Assembly (NCBI RefSeq): GCF_003576455.2
Contig: NZ_CP032869.1
Span: 5,766,001 to 5,830,000 of the forward strand
Direction: 5' to 3'
DNA: 64,000 bases
Source of the DNA: Mucilaginibacter celer
GTDB lineage: Bacteria; Bacteroidota; Bacteroidia; Sphingobacteriales; Sphingobacteriaceae
In this document: one piece after another, positions 16,201 through 24,528 of the stretch
How positions within the stretch are numbered: the stretch's first letter is position 1
How the letters are laid out: each line of letters begins with the position of its first letter
Translations under genes and position numbers: made by a program
The notes under the pieces: generated by a model
Databases searched by the model: none
The model's input: only the letters and a program-made list of their open reading frames with translations
What the model was told of the DNA's origin: nothing

Positions 16201-18453
16201 TTACGGCATCTTATCTTTCAATTCTTTTTCCTTCTCCTTCTCTTCATCCTTCAACCGTCGCCGTTCCTGCCGCACTTCCTTACGGGTTCGGCCTCCTGTG
16301 GTATCTACCGCATCTATCTTAATTTTGTATTCGGCTTTCAGGGCTTCAATCTGTGCCTTGATCTGCTCTTTCAGGTTTTCTTCTTTTTGTTTCAGCTTTT
16401 CTTCGGCCTTTTGCTCGGTGGTATCTTTTTTGCCAAACAAACGCTGGAAAAAGTTTGGTCGTTTTACCGGTTCTTCTACCACAGGTAAAATTCCATCATC
16501 ATCGGCACCGCCCTGTTTCATCAGGCTATCGGCAGTAGCAGTATCAACAGGGGCAATCTGGCGGCGAAGGCTTTCCTTCAGTCTTACGTCGTAAAAGCCG
16601 TATGCATTGGTATCGCGGGCGGTGTAGCCCTTCATGGCCATCAGTTTACCTATCAGGTTAAAATAGCCGTGCAGCCCCGGTCGCAGGGTACCGTCCGGCT
16701 GGAAAGCGTACAAGCCGCCCTTAGGGTATGGTACAATGCTGGCCAGGTAAATGCCCTCGCCAAGACTAAGCTCTGATGGCGACTTGCCGAAATAATAGTG
16801 TGAAGCCTCCGCAATACCGTAAATGCCGCGTCCCCATTCAATAATATTAAAATAAACCTCCAGCATACGGTCTTTGGTCATGATGCGATTGTTCTCTATC
16901 AACCACACAATCATGATCTCTTCAATTTTACGGGCCAGGGTTTTTTCGCGGCTCAGGTAGGCATTTTTAACCAGCTGCTGCGAAATGCCGCTGCCACCGC
17001 GCTTATATTTTTTGGTTTTAAAATCGGTAGCTATCGATTTGCGGATGGCTTCCATCACAAAACCATGATTGGTATAAAATGACGGGTCTTCGGCAGTCAT
17101 TACCGCGTACTTTAAGTTAGGTGAGATCTGACTTAGCGGGGTAAACTCCGGGTTATCCGGACCAATCAGGTGCGGTGCCATTGGTTTTCCGTTTTCGTAA
17201 GGCGTATAAACAAACGGACTGTTCAACCTGGAGAGATCGGTACGGCCAAACTTCAGGATCTTAAAATTATCCTTATCCAAACCCGAATCAAAAATCAGGT
17301 CATCCGGTTTTGAAGTATCCATGAAAAAATTCATGTGATAGTTCAGCTTGCCGGCCACCTGGATACCATCCAACGCGTCGAACATCCCCGAAGGGAAAGA
17401 ATCAAAAACATCAGGAGCGTTTTGCCAGCCGGTATTGATTTTCAACTCGTAAATTTTGGTTGGCTTAAGTGTGTATTTGATGTAAGGATGTGCCGTTAGT
17501 TTTTTTATGTGGATGAGTGATGTGCTATCGATAGCCACATAGTTTGTTCCTACACTAACATCCGCATCTATAGAAGCAGAAGGAAAAACAATCTCGGTTG
17601 ATGAAATGCCGGGATGATGGATCAGCAGGTTTTTAACCGACCATGAGCCCGAAATTTTGGTTTCGCCGCTGCTATGATCTTCTTTGGTAAGCTTGGTTTG
17701 CAGCGTATCGAAATTCAGTTTGAGATGCAGCTTTTTTTCGATGAGCGGGAACTCCACTTTTTTATTATCTGCATAAAGCATCACATCAATGTCCTTATCC
17801 GATGGGTGCATTTTACCGGCAAAGTGCCAGGTAGCCTCGCCATCGTTAACTTTAATGGTTGATGTTAGCTGTCCGTCTTTAATTAACGCGGTTTGAGCCT
17901 GCAACTTGACTTGGTCGCTATCGCTTTTAAAGCTGATGGTAAAATTATTGAGCGAAAGGTTATCCGGAATTTTGTATAGCAACTGGTTAACCAGGTTATC
18001 GGCCAGTACACTTAAATCGGCTTTATTGCCGGTAGCTGTAGTATCTTTTTTCTTTTTAAATAGAAAATCGAAATTTTTTACCCCCTTGTTGTTTACAAGA
18101 TGAATGAAGCCATCCTTTAAAGTTACATCGGATAGCTTTACCTCGCCCAAAACCAGCGGTAAAATCCGCACGCTAACCGCAAAGTTTTTGATGTTCAATA
18201 AACTGTCGCGGCCTTCAGGCACAATGCTCACATCCGAAAATGCCACCGTGCTTAAACCGGTAAATTTGGCCGAACCTATTTTTACATCTAAATTATACTC
18301 GTTTTTGGCTTTTAACTTAGCTTTGTTGATGGCTTTTTCAAGCAGGGCTTCGCGTTTTGAGTAGGCAATATATCCGCCGATAAGCAGAATAAGAATTAAG
18401 GGAACAAGGATGTATGCGGCTATGCGTATATATTTAGGATTAAGGCGCTTCAT
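16201..18453 (-). CDS. AsmA-like/GT51 peptidoglycan glycosyltransferase fusion
   Basis: 750 residues. A membrane helix lies at about 9-28, then an AsmA-like region (35-390; LDVKIGSAKFTGLSTVAFSD, VKLSDVTLKDGFIHLVNNKG). Next is a GT51 domain (about 440-620) with the catalytic AEDPSFYTNHG, then RGGSGISQQLVKNAYLSREK and the LEVYFNIIEWGRGIYGIAEA block. The C-terminus (about 680-750) is a highly charged coiled coil. There is no transpeptidase domain, so it polymerises glycan strands only, like MtgA, from the inner membrane. The N-terminal AsmA-like part is unusual in other phyla; its role is not known. Confidence 0.88.
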   Translation of the reverse strand: MKRLNPKYIRIAAYILVPLILILLIGGYIAYSKREALLEKAINKAKLKAKNEYNLDVKIGSAKFTGLSTVAFSDVSIVPEGRDSLLNIKNFAVSVRILPLVLGEVKLSDVTLKDGFIHLVNNKGVKNFDFLFKKKKDTTATGNKADLSVLADNLVNQLLYKIPDNLSLNNFTISFKSDSDQVKLQAQTALIKDGQLTSTIKVNDGEATWHFAGKMHPSDKDIDVMLYADNKKVEFPLIEKKLHLKLNFDTLQTKLTKEDHSSGETKISGSWSVKNLLIHHPGISSTEIVFPSASIDADVSVGTNYVAIDSTSLIHIKKLTAHPYIKYTLKPTKIYELKINTGWQNAPDVFDSFPSGMFDALDGIQVAGKLNYHMNFFMDTSKPDDLIFDSGLDKDNFKILKFGRTDLSRLNSPFVYTPYENGKPMAPHLIGPDNPEFTPLSQISPNLKYAVMTAEDPSFYTNHGFVMEAIRKSIATDFKTKKYKRGGSGISQQLVKNAYLSREKTLARKIEEIMIVWLIENNRIMTKDRMLEVYFNIIEWGRGIYGIAEASHYYFGKSPSELSLGEGIYLASIVPYPKGGLYAFQPDGTLRPGLHGYFNLIGKLMAMKGYTARDTNAYGFYDVRLKESLRRQIAPVDTATADSLMKQGGADDDGILPVVEEPVKRPNFFQRLFGKKDTTEQKAEEKLKQKEENLKEQIKAQIEALKAEYKIKIDAVDTTGGRTRKEVRQERRRLKDEEKEKEKELKDKMP

Positions 18454-18568
18454 TTGTCAATTTTATCCAAAACTAAACTAAATCTTATCCCCTGCAAACG
18501 GATGTTTCATCAAATTGTTTCTAAGCAAAGCCAATCAACGCCCGGTTTTCATAAATTTGCCTCATATT

Positions 18569-19657
18569 ATGACAATTACTAAAGAACAAGTATTACAAGC
18601 CCTGGGCAATGTTGAAGAGCCGGACCTGAAAAAAGACCTGGTTACCCTCAACATGATCCAGGATATCCATATCGATGGCAACAACGTAAGCTTCTCGGTT
18701 ATCTTGACTACCCCTGCTTGCCCGCTGAAGGCCATGATCGAGAATGCCTGCCGTAATGCCATCCTGCATTTTGTGAGCAAAGAGGCCGTGATCAATATCA
18801 ACATGACCTCGCGGGTTACCACGCAGAAAAACACCGGGGTTCCGGGTGTTAAAAATATTATTGCAGTAGCATCGGGCAAAGGTGGCGTAGGTAAATCAAC
18901 TGTATCGGTTAACCTGGCTTTGGCACTGGCAAAAACCGGTGCAAAAGTAGGGATGATTGATGCCGATATTTACGGTCCGTCAATCCCCATTATGTTTGGT
19001 TTAGAGGGCGCACGCCCGATGGCTACGCAAGAGAACGGCAAAACCCGCATTGAGCCGATTGAAAAATATGGTATCAAGCTGTTATCGATAGGTTTCTTTA
19101 CCGATCCAAACCAGCCAGTGCCGTGGCGCGGGCCCATGGTATCAACAGCGGTAAAACAATTGTTCAACGATGCCGATTGGGGCGAGTTGGATTATCTGGT
19201 AGTGGATTTGCCACCCGGTACCGGCGATATCCATATCACCGTAACCCAAAGTTTCCCGGTAACGGGCGCGGTTATTGTAACTACTCCGCAGAATGTGGCT
19301 TTGGCCGATGCCAAGAAAGGTGTGGGCATGTTCATGATGCCGGCTATTAATGTGCCGATATTAGGTGTGGTTGAAAATATGTCGTATTTTACCCCTGCCG
19401 AGCTGCCGGAAAATAAATATTACATATTTGGAAAAGGCGGCGGCAGGAAATTTGCCGAGATCCTTGGGGTACCGTTTTTAGGCGAAATTCCTTTGATTAA
19501 AGGCATCAGCGATTCGGGAGATGCCGGTAAACCTACTGTGCTTGAAGAAGATGGCCCGATGACGGCCGCTTTTGTTGAGATGGCACAGCGTGTAGCGCAA
19601 CAGGTGGCCATATCAAACGCGAAGGCGTTGAGTGCCGAAAATGTTGCAAATAATTAA
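18569..19657 (+). CDS. Mrp/ApbC-type iron-sulfur cluster carrier ATPase
   Basis: The ATG at 18569 gives MTITKEQVLQALGNVEEPDL, the usual start of this family. Residues 1-90 form a MIP18/DUF59 domain with the conserved TTPACPLK. The ATPase part has the deviant Walker A GKGGVGKST and the MIDADIYGPSIPIMFG block. The expected C-terminal CxxC is missing: the segment after MSYF reads TPAELPENKYYIFGKGGGRK. It should carry or insert Fe-S clusters with the NifU-like protein encoded 31 bases downstream. Confidence 0.9.
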   Translation: MTITKEQVLQALGNVEEPDLKKDLVTLNMIQDIHIDGNNVSFSVILTTPACPLKAMIENACRNAILHFVSKEAVININMTSRVTTQKNTGVPGVKNIIAVASGKGGVGKSTVSVNLALALAKTGAKVGMIDADIYGPSIPIMFGLEGARPMATQENGKTRIEPIEKYGIKLLSIGFFTDPNQPVPWRGPMVSTAVKQLFNDADWGELDYLVVDLPPGTGDIHITVTQSFPVTGAVIVTTPQNVALADAKKGVGMFMMPAINVPILGVVENMSYFTPAELPENKYYIFGKGGGRKFAEILGVPFLGEIPLIKGISDSGDAGKPTVLEEDGPMTAAFVEMAQRVAQQVAISNAKALSAENVANN

Positions 19658-19688
19658 TAACTTTACATATCGTTATAAATTAATAAAA

Positions 19689-19967
19689 ATGAGTTTATTA
19701 AGTCAGGTCGAGGCAGCATTAGATACCATCCGTCCGTATCTGGAGGCCGACGGCGGGAATGTTTCTGTTGAGGAGATAACCCCTGAAAATGTAGTTAAAT
19801 TAAAACTATTGGGTTCGTGCGGATCGTGCCCGATGAGTATCATGACGCTTAAGGCAGGTATTGAGCAGGCTATTAAAAAAGCTGTGCCCGAGGTTACAGC
19901 TATCGAAGCCATCAACCTAACGGATATTGATGATCCGAATGCGGTGCTGCCCGAAAACCTGCGCTAA
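19689..19967 (+). CDS. NifU-like Fe-S scaffold domain protein
   Basis: 92 residues, a lone NifU C-terminal domain. It contains DTIRPYLEADGGNVSVEEIT and the cluster-binding LGSCGSCPMSIMTLKAGIEQ. The start at 19689 removes an AT-rich leader. The gene follows the Mrp-type ATPase closely on the same strand, and the two probably act in one assembly step: scaffold and ATP-driven carrier. Confidence 0.92.
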   Translation: MSLLSQVEAALDTIRPYLEADGGNVSVEEITPENVVKLKLLGSCGSCPMSIMTLKAGIEQAIKKAVPEVTAIEAINLTDIDDPNAVLPENLR

Positions 19968-20086
19968 TGTTAAGAAGTGTTAAATACACTACTTAATTAG
20001 CCGTTATAAGGTACTTTTGATAATGTTTGAAAACTATTTTTGCCGTGCAGGCGTAATATATGCAGGCCCAAGTAGTTAATGATTTT

Positions 20087-20713
20087 ATGAAATATTTAGT
20101 TGCTTTATTCTTTCTGTTAGTATCGATGGGTGCTTTGGCGCAAAGCAATGACAGGCCTATTGTGCAATTTACAGGGATTGTACGCAATGCCGATAGCTCG
20201 AAGGTTACCATACCATATGTAACCATAACCAACCTATCGGCCAACAAGGTGGTTAATACCAGCAACTATAAAGGATATTTTTCGTTTGTGGCACACGAGC
20301 GCGATACCCTGCGCTTTAGCTGCGTGGGTTACGGACAGATGTTAGTGGTGATCCCATCAAACGTAGCCAACAAAAGCTACACTACCGAGGTTGCCTTAAA
20401 AGCACAGATCATTAATCTGCCAACCTTCCACGTATTTCCATGGGCTACTACCGATGAGTTTAAGAAGGATTTCCTCACCATTAAGCTGGCGGACGATGAT
20501 CTGGAAATTGCCCGCAAAAACATCAGCAAAGCAACGTTAATGGCATTGTACAATACATTGCCACGCAATGCACAGGAAATTCAATCGGCCAATGCGCAGG
20601 CTATGCATACCAGCATTCTTAACCAACACTCGCTTACACCCAACCCGCTGCTAAATCCTTTGGCCTGGGGTAGTTTGATTAAGACTATTTCTGACGCGGA
20701 TAGTAAGAAATAA
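20087..20713 (+). CDS. Secreted carboxypeptidase-regulatory-like domain protein
   Basis: The ATG at 20087 gives a clear signal peptide (MKYLVALFFLLVSMGALAQS). The mature part begins with a carboxypeptidase-regulatory-like beta-sandwich (VQFTGIVRNADSSKVTIPYV, then YKGYFSFVAHERDTLRFSCV) and continues with a helical tail (MALYNTLPRNAQEIQSANAQ). It is about 208 residues and lacks a receptor domain. The family is common in Bacteroidota as a periplasmic or surface protein of unknown role. It is similar in plan to the gene at 62362. Confidence 0.78.
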   Translation: MKYLVALFFLLVSMGALAQSNDRPIVQFTGIVRNADSSKVTIPYVTITNLSANKVVNTSNYKGYFSFVAHERDTLRFSCVGYGQMLVVIPSNVANKSYTTEVALKAQIINLPTFHVFPWATTDEFKKDFLTIKLADDDLEIARKNISKATLMALYNTLPRNAQEIQSANAQAMHTSILNQHSLTPNPLLNPLAWGSLIKTISDADSKK

Positions 20714-20784
20714 AAATATATAACTCCAATGCCAGGCTCCGGCCAAGTGGCGGCGGTATTTTTTTAATATCCATTAGCACACTG

Positions 20785-22032
20785 TTAGTTCTGTTTTCTT
20801 TTGGTTGGAAATTTATCTGTTTTACATAGTAAATCATGAGCCCAAGTAAACCTCTTATTGCGCAAAGATCCTATTAGCGTAATCGGCATCAAAATTATAA
20901 CTAAAGCTTTTAACTGTTGCCGAAAAAATAGCTGCCCTCCCTGAACAGGAGCTCCAGATCTATCACGAATTCGAATGTTAAGAAGCCTCCTACCTAAACT
21001 GAAAGACAATAAAAAACATCCAAGAACACATACAAAAACACCCATAACCAAATCAGAGTTTTTTGAAAGTTTAAACAAGTAAAATATCGCCGTCAAATCA
21101 ATAACATTGGCCAATAAGCATCTTACAATTGATGCACGCTCATCAAAAGCATAATTACTATGCACCCGCATAAAATCAATTATCCCACCCCAGATATAAA
21201 ACCTTGAATCGTTAGTTAATCGCGCTGTTTCAAAAGGAAAAAAAGAAGGCACCCCCTTAAAAAAATAGCTTATACCACCATAAACTTTATTATTAAATTT
21301 AATAGAAGTTGGCAATGCGTACCCAATTCTCCATTGTTGAAATAATATGCGCAAATTATTTGCCTGCTTTTTTTCACCAGGCATCAATATTAATGTCTTA
21401 TTGCGATATCCTTTTTTACTAAAACATCGTTTAATTTCCCGACCAAGCCCTTTCGCTTTAAAACCATCTTGCGATAAAGCACAGTTAACACAAATATAGT
21501 TTGCCCGTTCAATTAGCTTTTTTACAACATTATACCAATCCTGATCATTTTCTACCTTATATCTTTTTGCTCCAAGTATTATTTGCGCTTGTTTTGGATT
21601 ATCAATGGCTATAACATCTAACCCAACTCCCTCAAAAGGTTTAACTATTTGTTCCTCAGATGTATAAAGCTTAGAATACGGCATTTCCATAGGAAGAGTG
21701 AGCCCTGTTTTGTAAACTCCATTTTCTTCATCTGATAAAAAAGGGCGAAGGTATAGGACAAAATTTTTTTCAGGTAAAGTAGTAAAATCTGTGTCAATCA
21801 GAATACGCAGATCATCTTTATTAAAGTTTGTTAAGAAAAAACGATAAAGAGATTTATAAAAGGTGAAAAAAATAAGGAATAAAAGCAATCCTCCTTTAAG
21901 AGCGTAGTCAGGCGATATCAACGCAGGGGGTAAGATGACTGTAACTCCCGCAATTAGTACTGCAAATAAACCTGCTATCTTCCTTTTCATTCTACGTTCG
22001 GCAATTAGAGTTACAGAAGATTTTTCGGGCAT
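20785..22032 (-). CDS. RDD-family membrane protein with a TIR-like intracellular domain
   Basis: 415 residues. Two membrane helices lie near the N-terminus (about 18-66). A soluble domain (about 85-285) follows, with NFVLYLRPFLSDEENG, then VGLDVIAIDNPKQAQIILGA, DQDWYNVVKKLIERANYICV and GREIKRC. This order (LRPF.D, a Gly-Ala-Arg step, DW..V..L...A) is that of a widespread membrane-protein family with a flavodoxin- or TIR-like fold. The end is an RDD domain (IVRCLLANVIDLTAI, GRRLLNIRIRDRSG). The gene is visibly more AT-rich than its neighbours. The function is unknown; a stress or defence sensor is possible. Confidence 0.68.
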   Translation of the reverse strand: MPEKSSVTLIAERRMKRKIAGLFAVLIAGVTVILPPALISPDYALKGGLLLFLIFFTFYKSLYRFFLTNFNKDDLRILIDTDFTTLPEKNFVLYLRPFLSDEENGVYKTGLTLPMEMPYSKLYTSEEQIVKPFEGVGLDVIAIDNPKQAQIILGAKRYKVENDQDWYNVVKKLIERANYICVNCALSQDGFKAKGLGREIKRCFSKKGYRNKTLILMPGEKKQANNLRILFQQWRIGYALPTSIKFNNKVYGGISYFFKGVPSFFPFETARLTNDSRFYIWGGIIDFMRVHSNYAFDERASIVRCLLANVIDLTAIFYLFKLSKNSDLVMGVFVCVLGCFLLSFSLGRRLLNIRIRDRSGAPVQGGQLFFRQQLKALVIILMPITLIGSLRNKRFTWAHDLLCKTDKFPTKRKQN

Positions 22033-22212
22033 AAATATGGGGGTTAGGTTTATATTTGACTACTATAAATTTAGTAAATATTTAATAATCAGCAGCATAA
22101 AAACCGACAGACTGATGAGAACACCAATTGTAATTAAACGCACAAAAGTGCAGAAGCGCTAAAAAACCTTTGCATCTTTAAAATCTCTGTAAGAAACGAT
22201 CTACAACCTTCC

Positions 22213-22845
22213 TCAATTATCAATTATCTCCTCAAAATCCATTACCTCCCCCTCAAAAAACTCCAACTCCTGCTGATTATGGCTTACTATCAAAGTAGTA
22301 ACACCCAATTCGCTCAGCAGCGGTTTCAACTCGCCTATCAACTCCATTTTCATCTTACTATCCAATGCAGAAAATGGCTCATCCATCAAAAGCACTTTTG
22401 GCTTAATAGCCAGCGCTCGTAAAATAGCCAGCCGCTGCTGCTGCCCTCCCGAAAGATGATCCGGTTTATGCGTACTTAAAGTATCCAACCGGCCTAAATG
22501 CAGCAGGCGTTTTATCCATTCGGCGTCTTTAACAGCATATTTCAAATGCTCCAAAACCGTCATGTTAGGAAACACGGCATAGTTTTGAAACACAAAGCCA
22601 GTATTTCTTTTTTGGGGCGACAGGTTAATTTTGCGGGATGAATCGTACCAGGGATTGCCGTTTACTACAATCTCACCCTCATCCGGATTAGAAAGTCCTG
22701 CAATCAGCTTCAGTAACGTAGTTTTACCGGAGCCGGAGGGCCCGTAAATTTTTGTAATGCTGCCGGCAACAAAAGTTCTGTCTATTCGCAGTACCTGTTC
22801 TCCTTTATAAGCCCTCATTCTTTTTTCTATATTGATCCTGATCAT
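22213..22845 (-). CDS. modC: Molybdate ABC transporter ATP-binding protein (ModC-like)
   Basis: 210 residues. It has Walker A (GPSGSGKTT), the Q-loop (FQNYAVFPNMTVLEHL), the signature LSGGQQQRLAI and Walker B (VLLMDEPFSALD). It lacks the C-terminal molybdate-binding (TOBE) domain of Escherichia coli ModC, so it is a short form. Its ATG overlaps the ModB stop by four bases, giving the order modA-modB-modC on the minus strand. It powers uptake of molybdate or tungstate. Confidence 0.9.
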   Translation of the reverse strand: MIRINIEKRMRAYKGEQVLRIDRTFVAGSITKIYGPSGSGKTTLLKLIAGLSNPDEGEIVVNGNPWYDSSRKINLSPQKRNTGFVFQNYAVFPNMTVLEHLKYAVKDAEWIKRLLHLGRLDTLSTHKPDHLSGGQQQRLAILRALAIKPKVLLMDEPFSALDSKMKMELIGELKPLLSELGVTTLIVSHNQQELEFFEGEVMDFEEIIDN

Positions 22846-23513
22846 GCTAAGGGGCTTTTTGCCTGGTACCTGTTAAACACAAACACAGCTATCACCAAAA
22901 CAAAAGTGATAGCGAATAATATCAACGAATAATTATTGGCCGAGGCATAATCCATTTTTTCCACCGAATCATAAACAGCGATAGAAGCGACGCGTGTAAC
23001 CCCTGGGATATTGCCGCCTATCATCAGCACCACGCCAAACTCGCCCAAAGTATGGGCAAAAGTTAAAACAGTTGCTGTAAATAATGAGGGTTTGATATTG
23101 GGTAACAATACATGCCAAAAGGTTTGCCAGCGGGTTTTACCTAAAGTAAAGGATGCCTCGGCCAATGAAGCAGGTAAAGTTTGCAGGGCCGATTTTACCG
23201 GGCCTATCATAAAAGGCATACTGTAAATAACAGATGCCAGGATCAATCCCGGAAAAGAAAAAACCAGCTGCACATCAAAGCTATCATGCAGCCATTTACC
23301 CAAACCATGCTGCGGACTAAAAGCCAGCAGCAAATAAAAACCTAAAACCGATGGAGGCAGCACCAGCGGCATGGTAATTATAGCTTCAATAATGATTTTA
23401 AAAAACGCTTTCCCACGCGATAACCACCAGGCAAAGGGCAGCCCGATAAGCAGCAACAGCAGCGTGGTAATACCTGCTAATTTTAAGGTAAGTAATATGG
23501 GCGACAGGTCCAT
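22842..23513 (-). CDS. modB: Molybdate ABC transporter permease (ModB)
   Basis: 223 residues with about five membrane helices. The conserved cytoplasmic loop reads EASFTLGKTRWQTFWHVLLP, the EAA motif that contacts the ATPase. The ATG at 23513 is preferred to a TTG at 23516. It lies between the binding protein gene (15 bases upstream) and modC (overlapping), as in other molybdate operons. Confidence 0.93.
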   Translation of the reverse strand: MDLSPILLTLKLAGITTLLLLLIGLPFAWWLSRGKAFFKIIIEAIITMPLVLPPSVLGFYLLLAFSPQHGLGKWLHDSFDVQLVFSFPGLILASVIYSMPFMIGPVKSALQTLPASLAEASFTLGKTRWQTFWHVLLPNIKPSLFTATVLTFAHTLGEFGVVLMIGGNIPGVTRVASIAVYDSVEKMDYASANNYSLILFAITFVLVIAVFVFNRYQAKSPLA

Positions 23514-23528
23514 CAATAAAAATACAAA

Positions 23529-24305
23529 TTATTGCACCCGGTAGCCGTAAGCTTTGAAAATACTTTTTGCGGCCGGGCTTAGTATATATTTATAAAACTT
23601 ATCGGCATTGGCATTATCGGCTCCATGTTTCAGTATCACGATGCCCTGCAAAATAGGATCGTATGTTTTAGGGTCGATAACTTTATAAAACAGCGGGGTT
23701 TTATCAGCCACTTCCTTAACCAGCGATTGCGTGGTGAAGCCAACATCAACCACCCCGGTAGTAACGTAGGTATTTACCTGCGAGATACTTTCGCCATAAA
23801 CTGTTTTGGGTTTTACATCATCGAGAATGCCTTTACCTGTTAGCAACTGTTCGGCGGCTTTACCATACGGAGCTATTGCCGGGTTGGCTATAGCAACCTT
23901 TTTTACCCGTGCACTCAGTAGCAGGCGTTCCCAGTTATCAAAACCTATATTTTGAGTGCTGCAAATGATCAGGCTCCCCAAGGCATATACCACAGGTTTT
24001 TGTTTGGCGAAACCATTTTTAAAAAGCGTTTCGGGAAAATCCATATCGGCAGATAAAAACACATCGAAGGGTGCCCCGTTGCTGATTTGCGCTACCAGTT
24101 TACCCGACGAGCCTATAACAGCATCAATGCTGATGCCTGTTTTCTGCTTAAAATCCTTTTGTAAAACCTCCATCACGGGTTGCAGGTTAGCAGCTGCGGC
24201 CACCTTGATATTTTGTGCAAAAACCGGCGCCGCGGCGCAAAAAAACAGCGCCAATAAAAAAAATATAATTTTTTTTGGCTTGTTATTGTATTGTTCGTTT
24301 TTCAT
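23529..24305 (-). CDS. modA: Molybdate-binding periplasmic protein (ModA)
   Basis: The ATG at 24305 gives MKNEQYNNKPKKIIFFLLAL, with a signal peptide to about residue 30. The mature protein starts with IKVAAAANLQPVMEVLQKDF and has IGSSGKLVAQISNGAPFDVF, both typical of ModA. An in-frame extension to 24479 would put the signal in the middle of the protein and is rejected. It captures molybdate in the periplasm for ModB-ModC. The next gene upstream is divergent, so the 223-base gap holds both promoters. Confidence 0.93.
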   Translation of the reverse strand: MKNEQYNNKPKKIIFFLLALFFCAAAPVFAQNIKVAAAANLQPVMEVLQKDFKQKTGISIDAVIGSSGKLVAQISNGAPFDVFLSADMDFPETLFKNGFAKQKPVVYALGSLIICSTQNIGFDNWERLLLSARVKKVAIANPAIAPYGKAAEQLLTGKGILDDVKPKTVYGESISQVNTYVTTGVVDVGFTTQSLVKEVADKTPLFYKVIDPKTYDPILQGIVILKHGADNANADKFYKYILSPAAKSIFKAYGYRVQ

Positions 24306-24528
24306 TGGTTTTATAGTTTTTCGGCTTGATGGTATCGATTGCGTTTGGTATCGAAGCGTATCATAATTTTTCAAAATGCAGCTTTTGATACTATAACACC
24401 ACAATAAGGCTCTTGTTATAGCCGCAACCGCTTTATATATTAGTGATGTTAAGCTATCAAATAAACCAAATTTTAACAAAAATAAGGCTTTTAAACCGTC
24501 ATAAGTTTAGTTGCTTTCTGTATCCATC

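Noticed and set aside
22213..24305. Molybdenum-cofactor riboswitch before modA
   Set aside because: The leader is short and AT-rich; I could not find the conserved Moco aptamer pattern, only a weak inverted pair around GTATCGAAGC.
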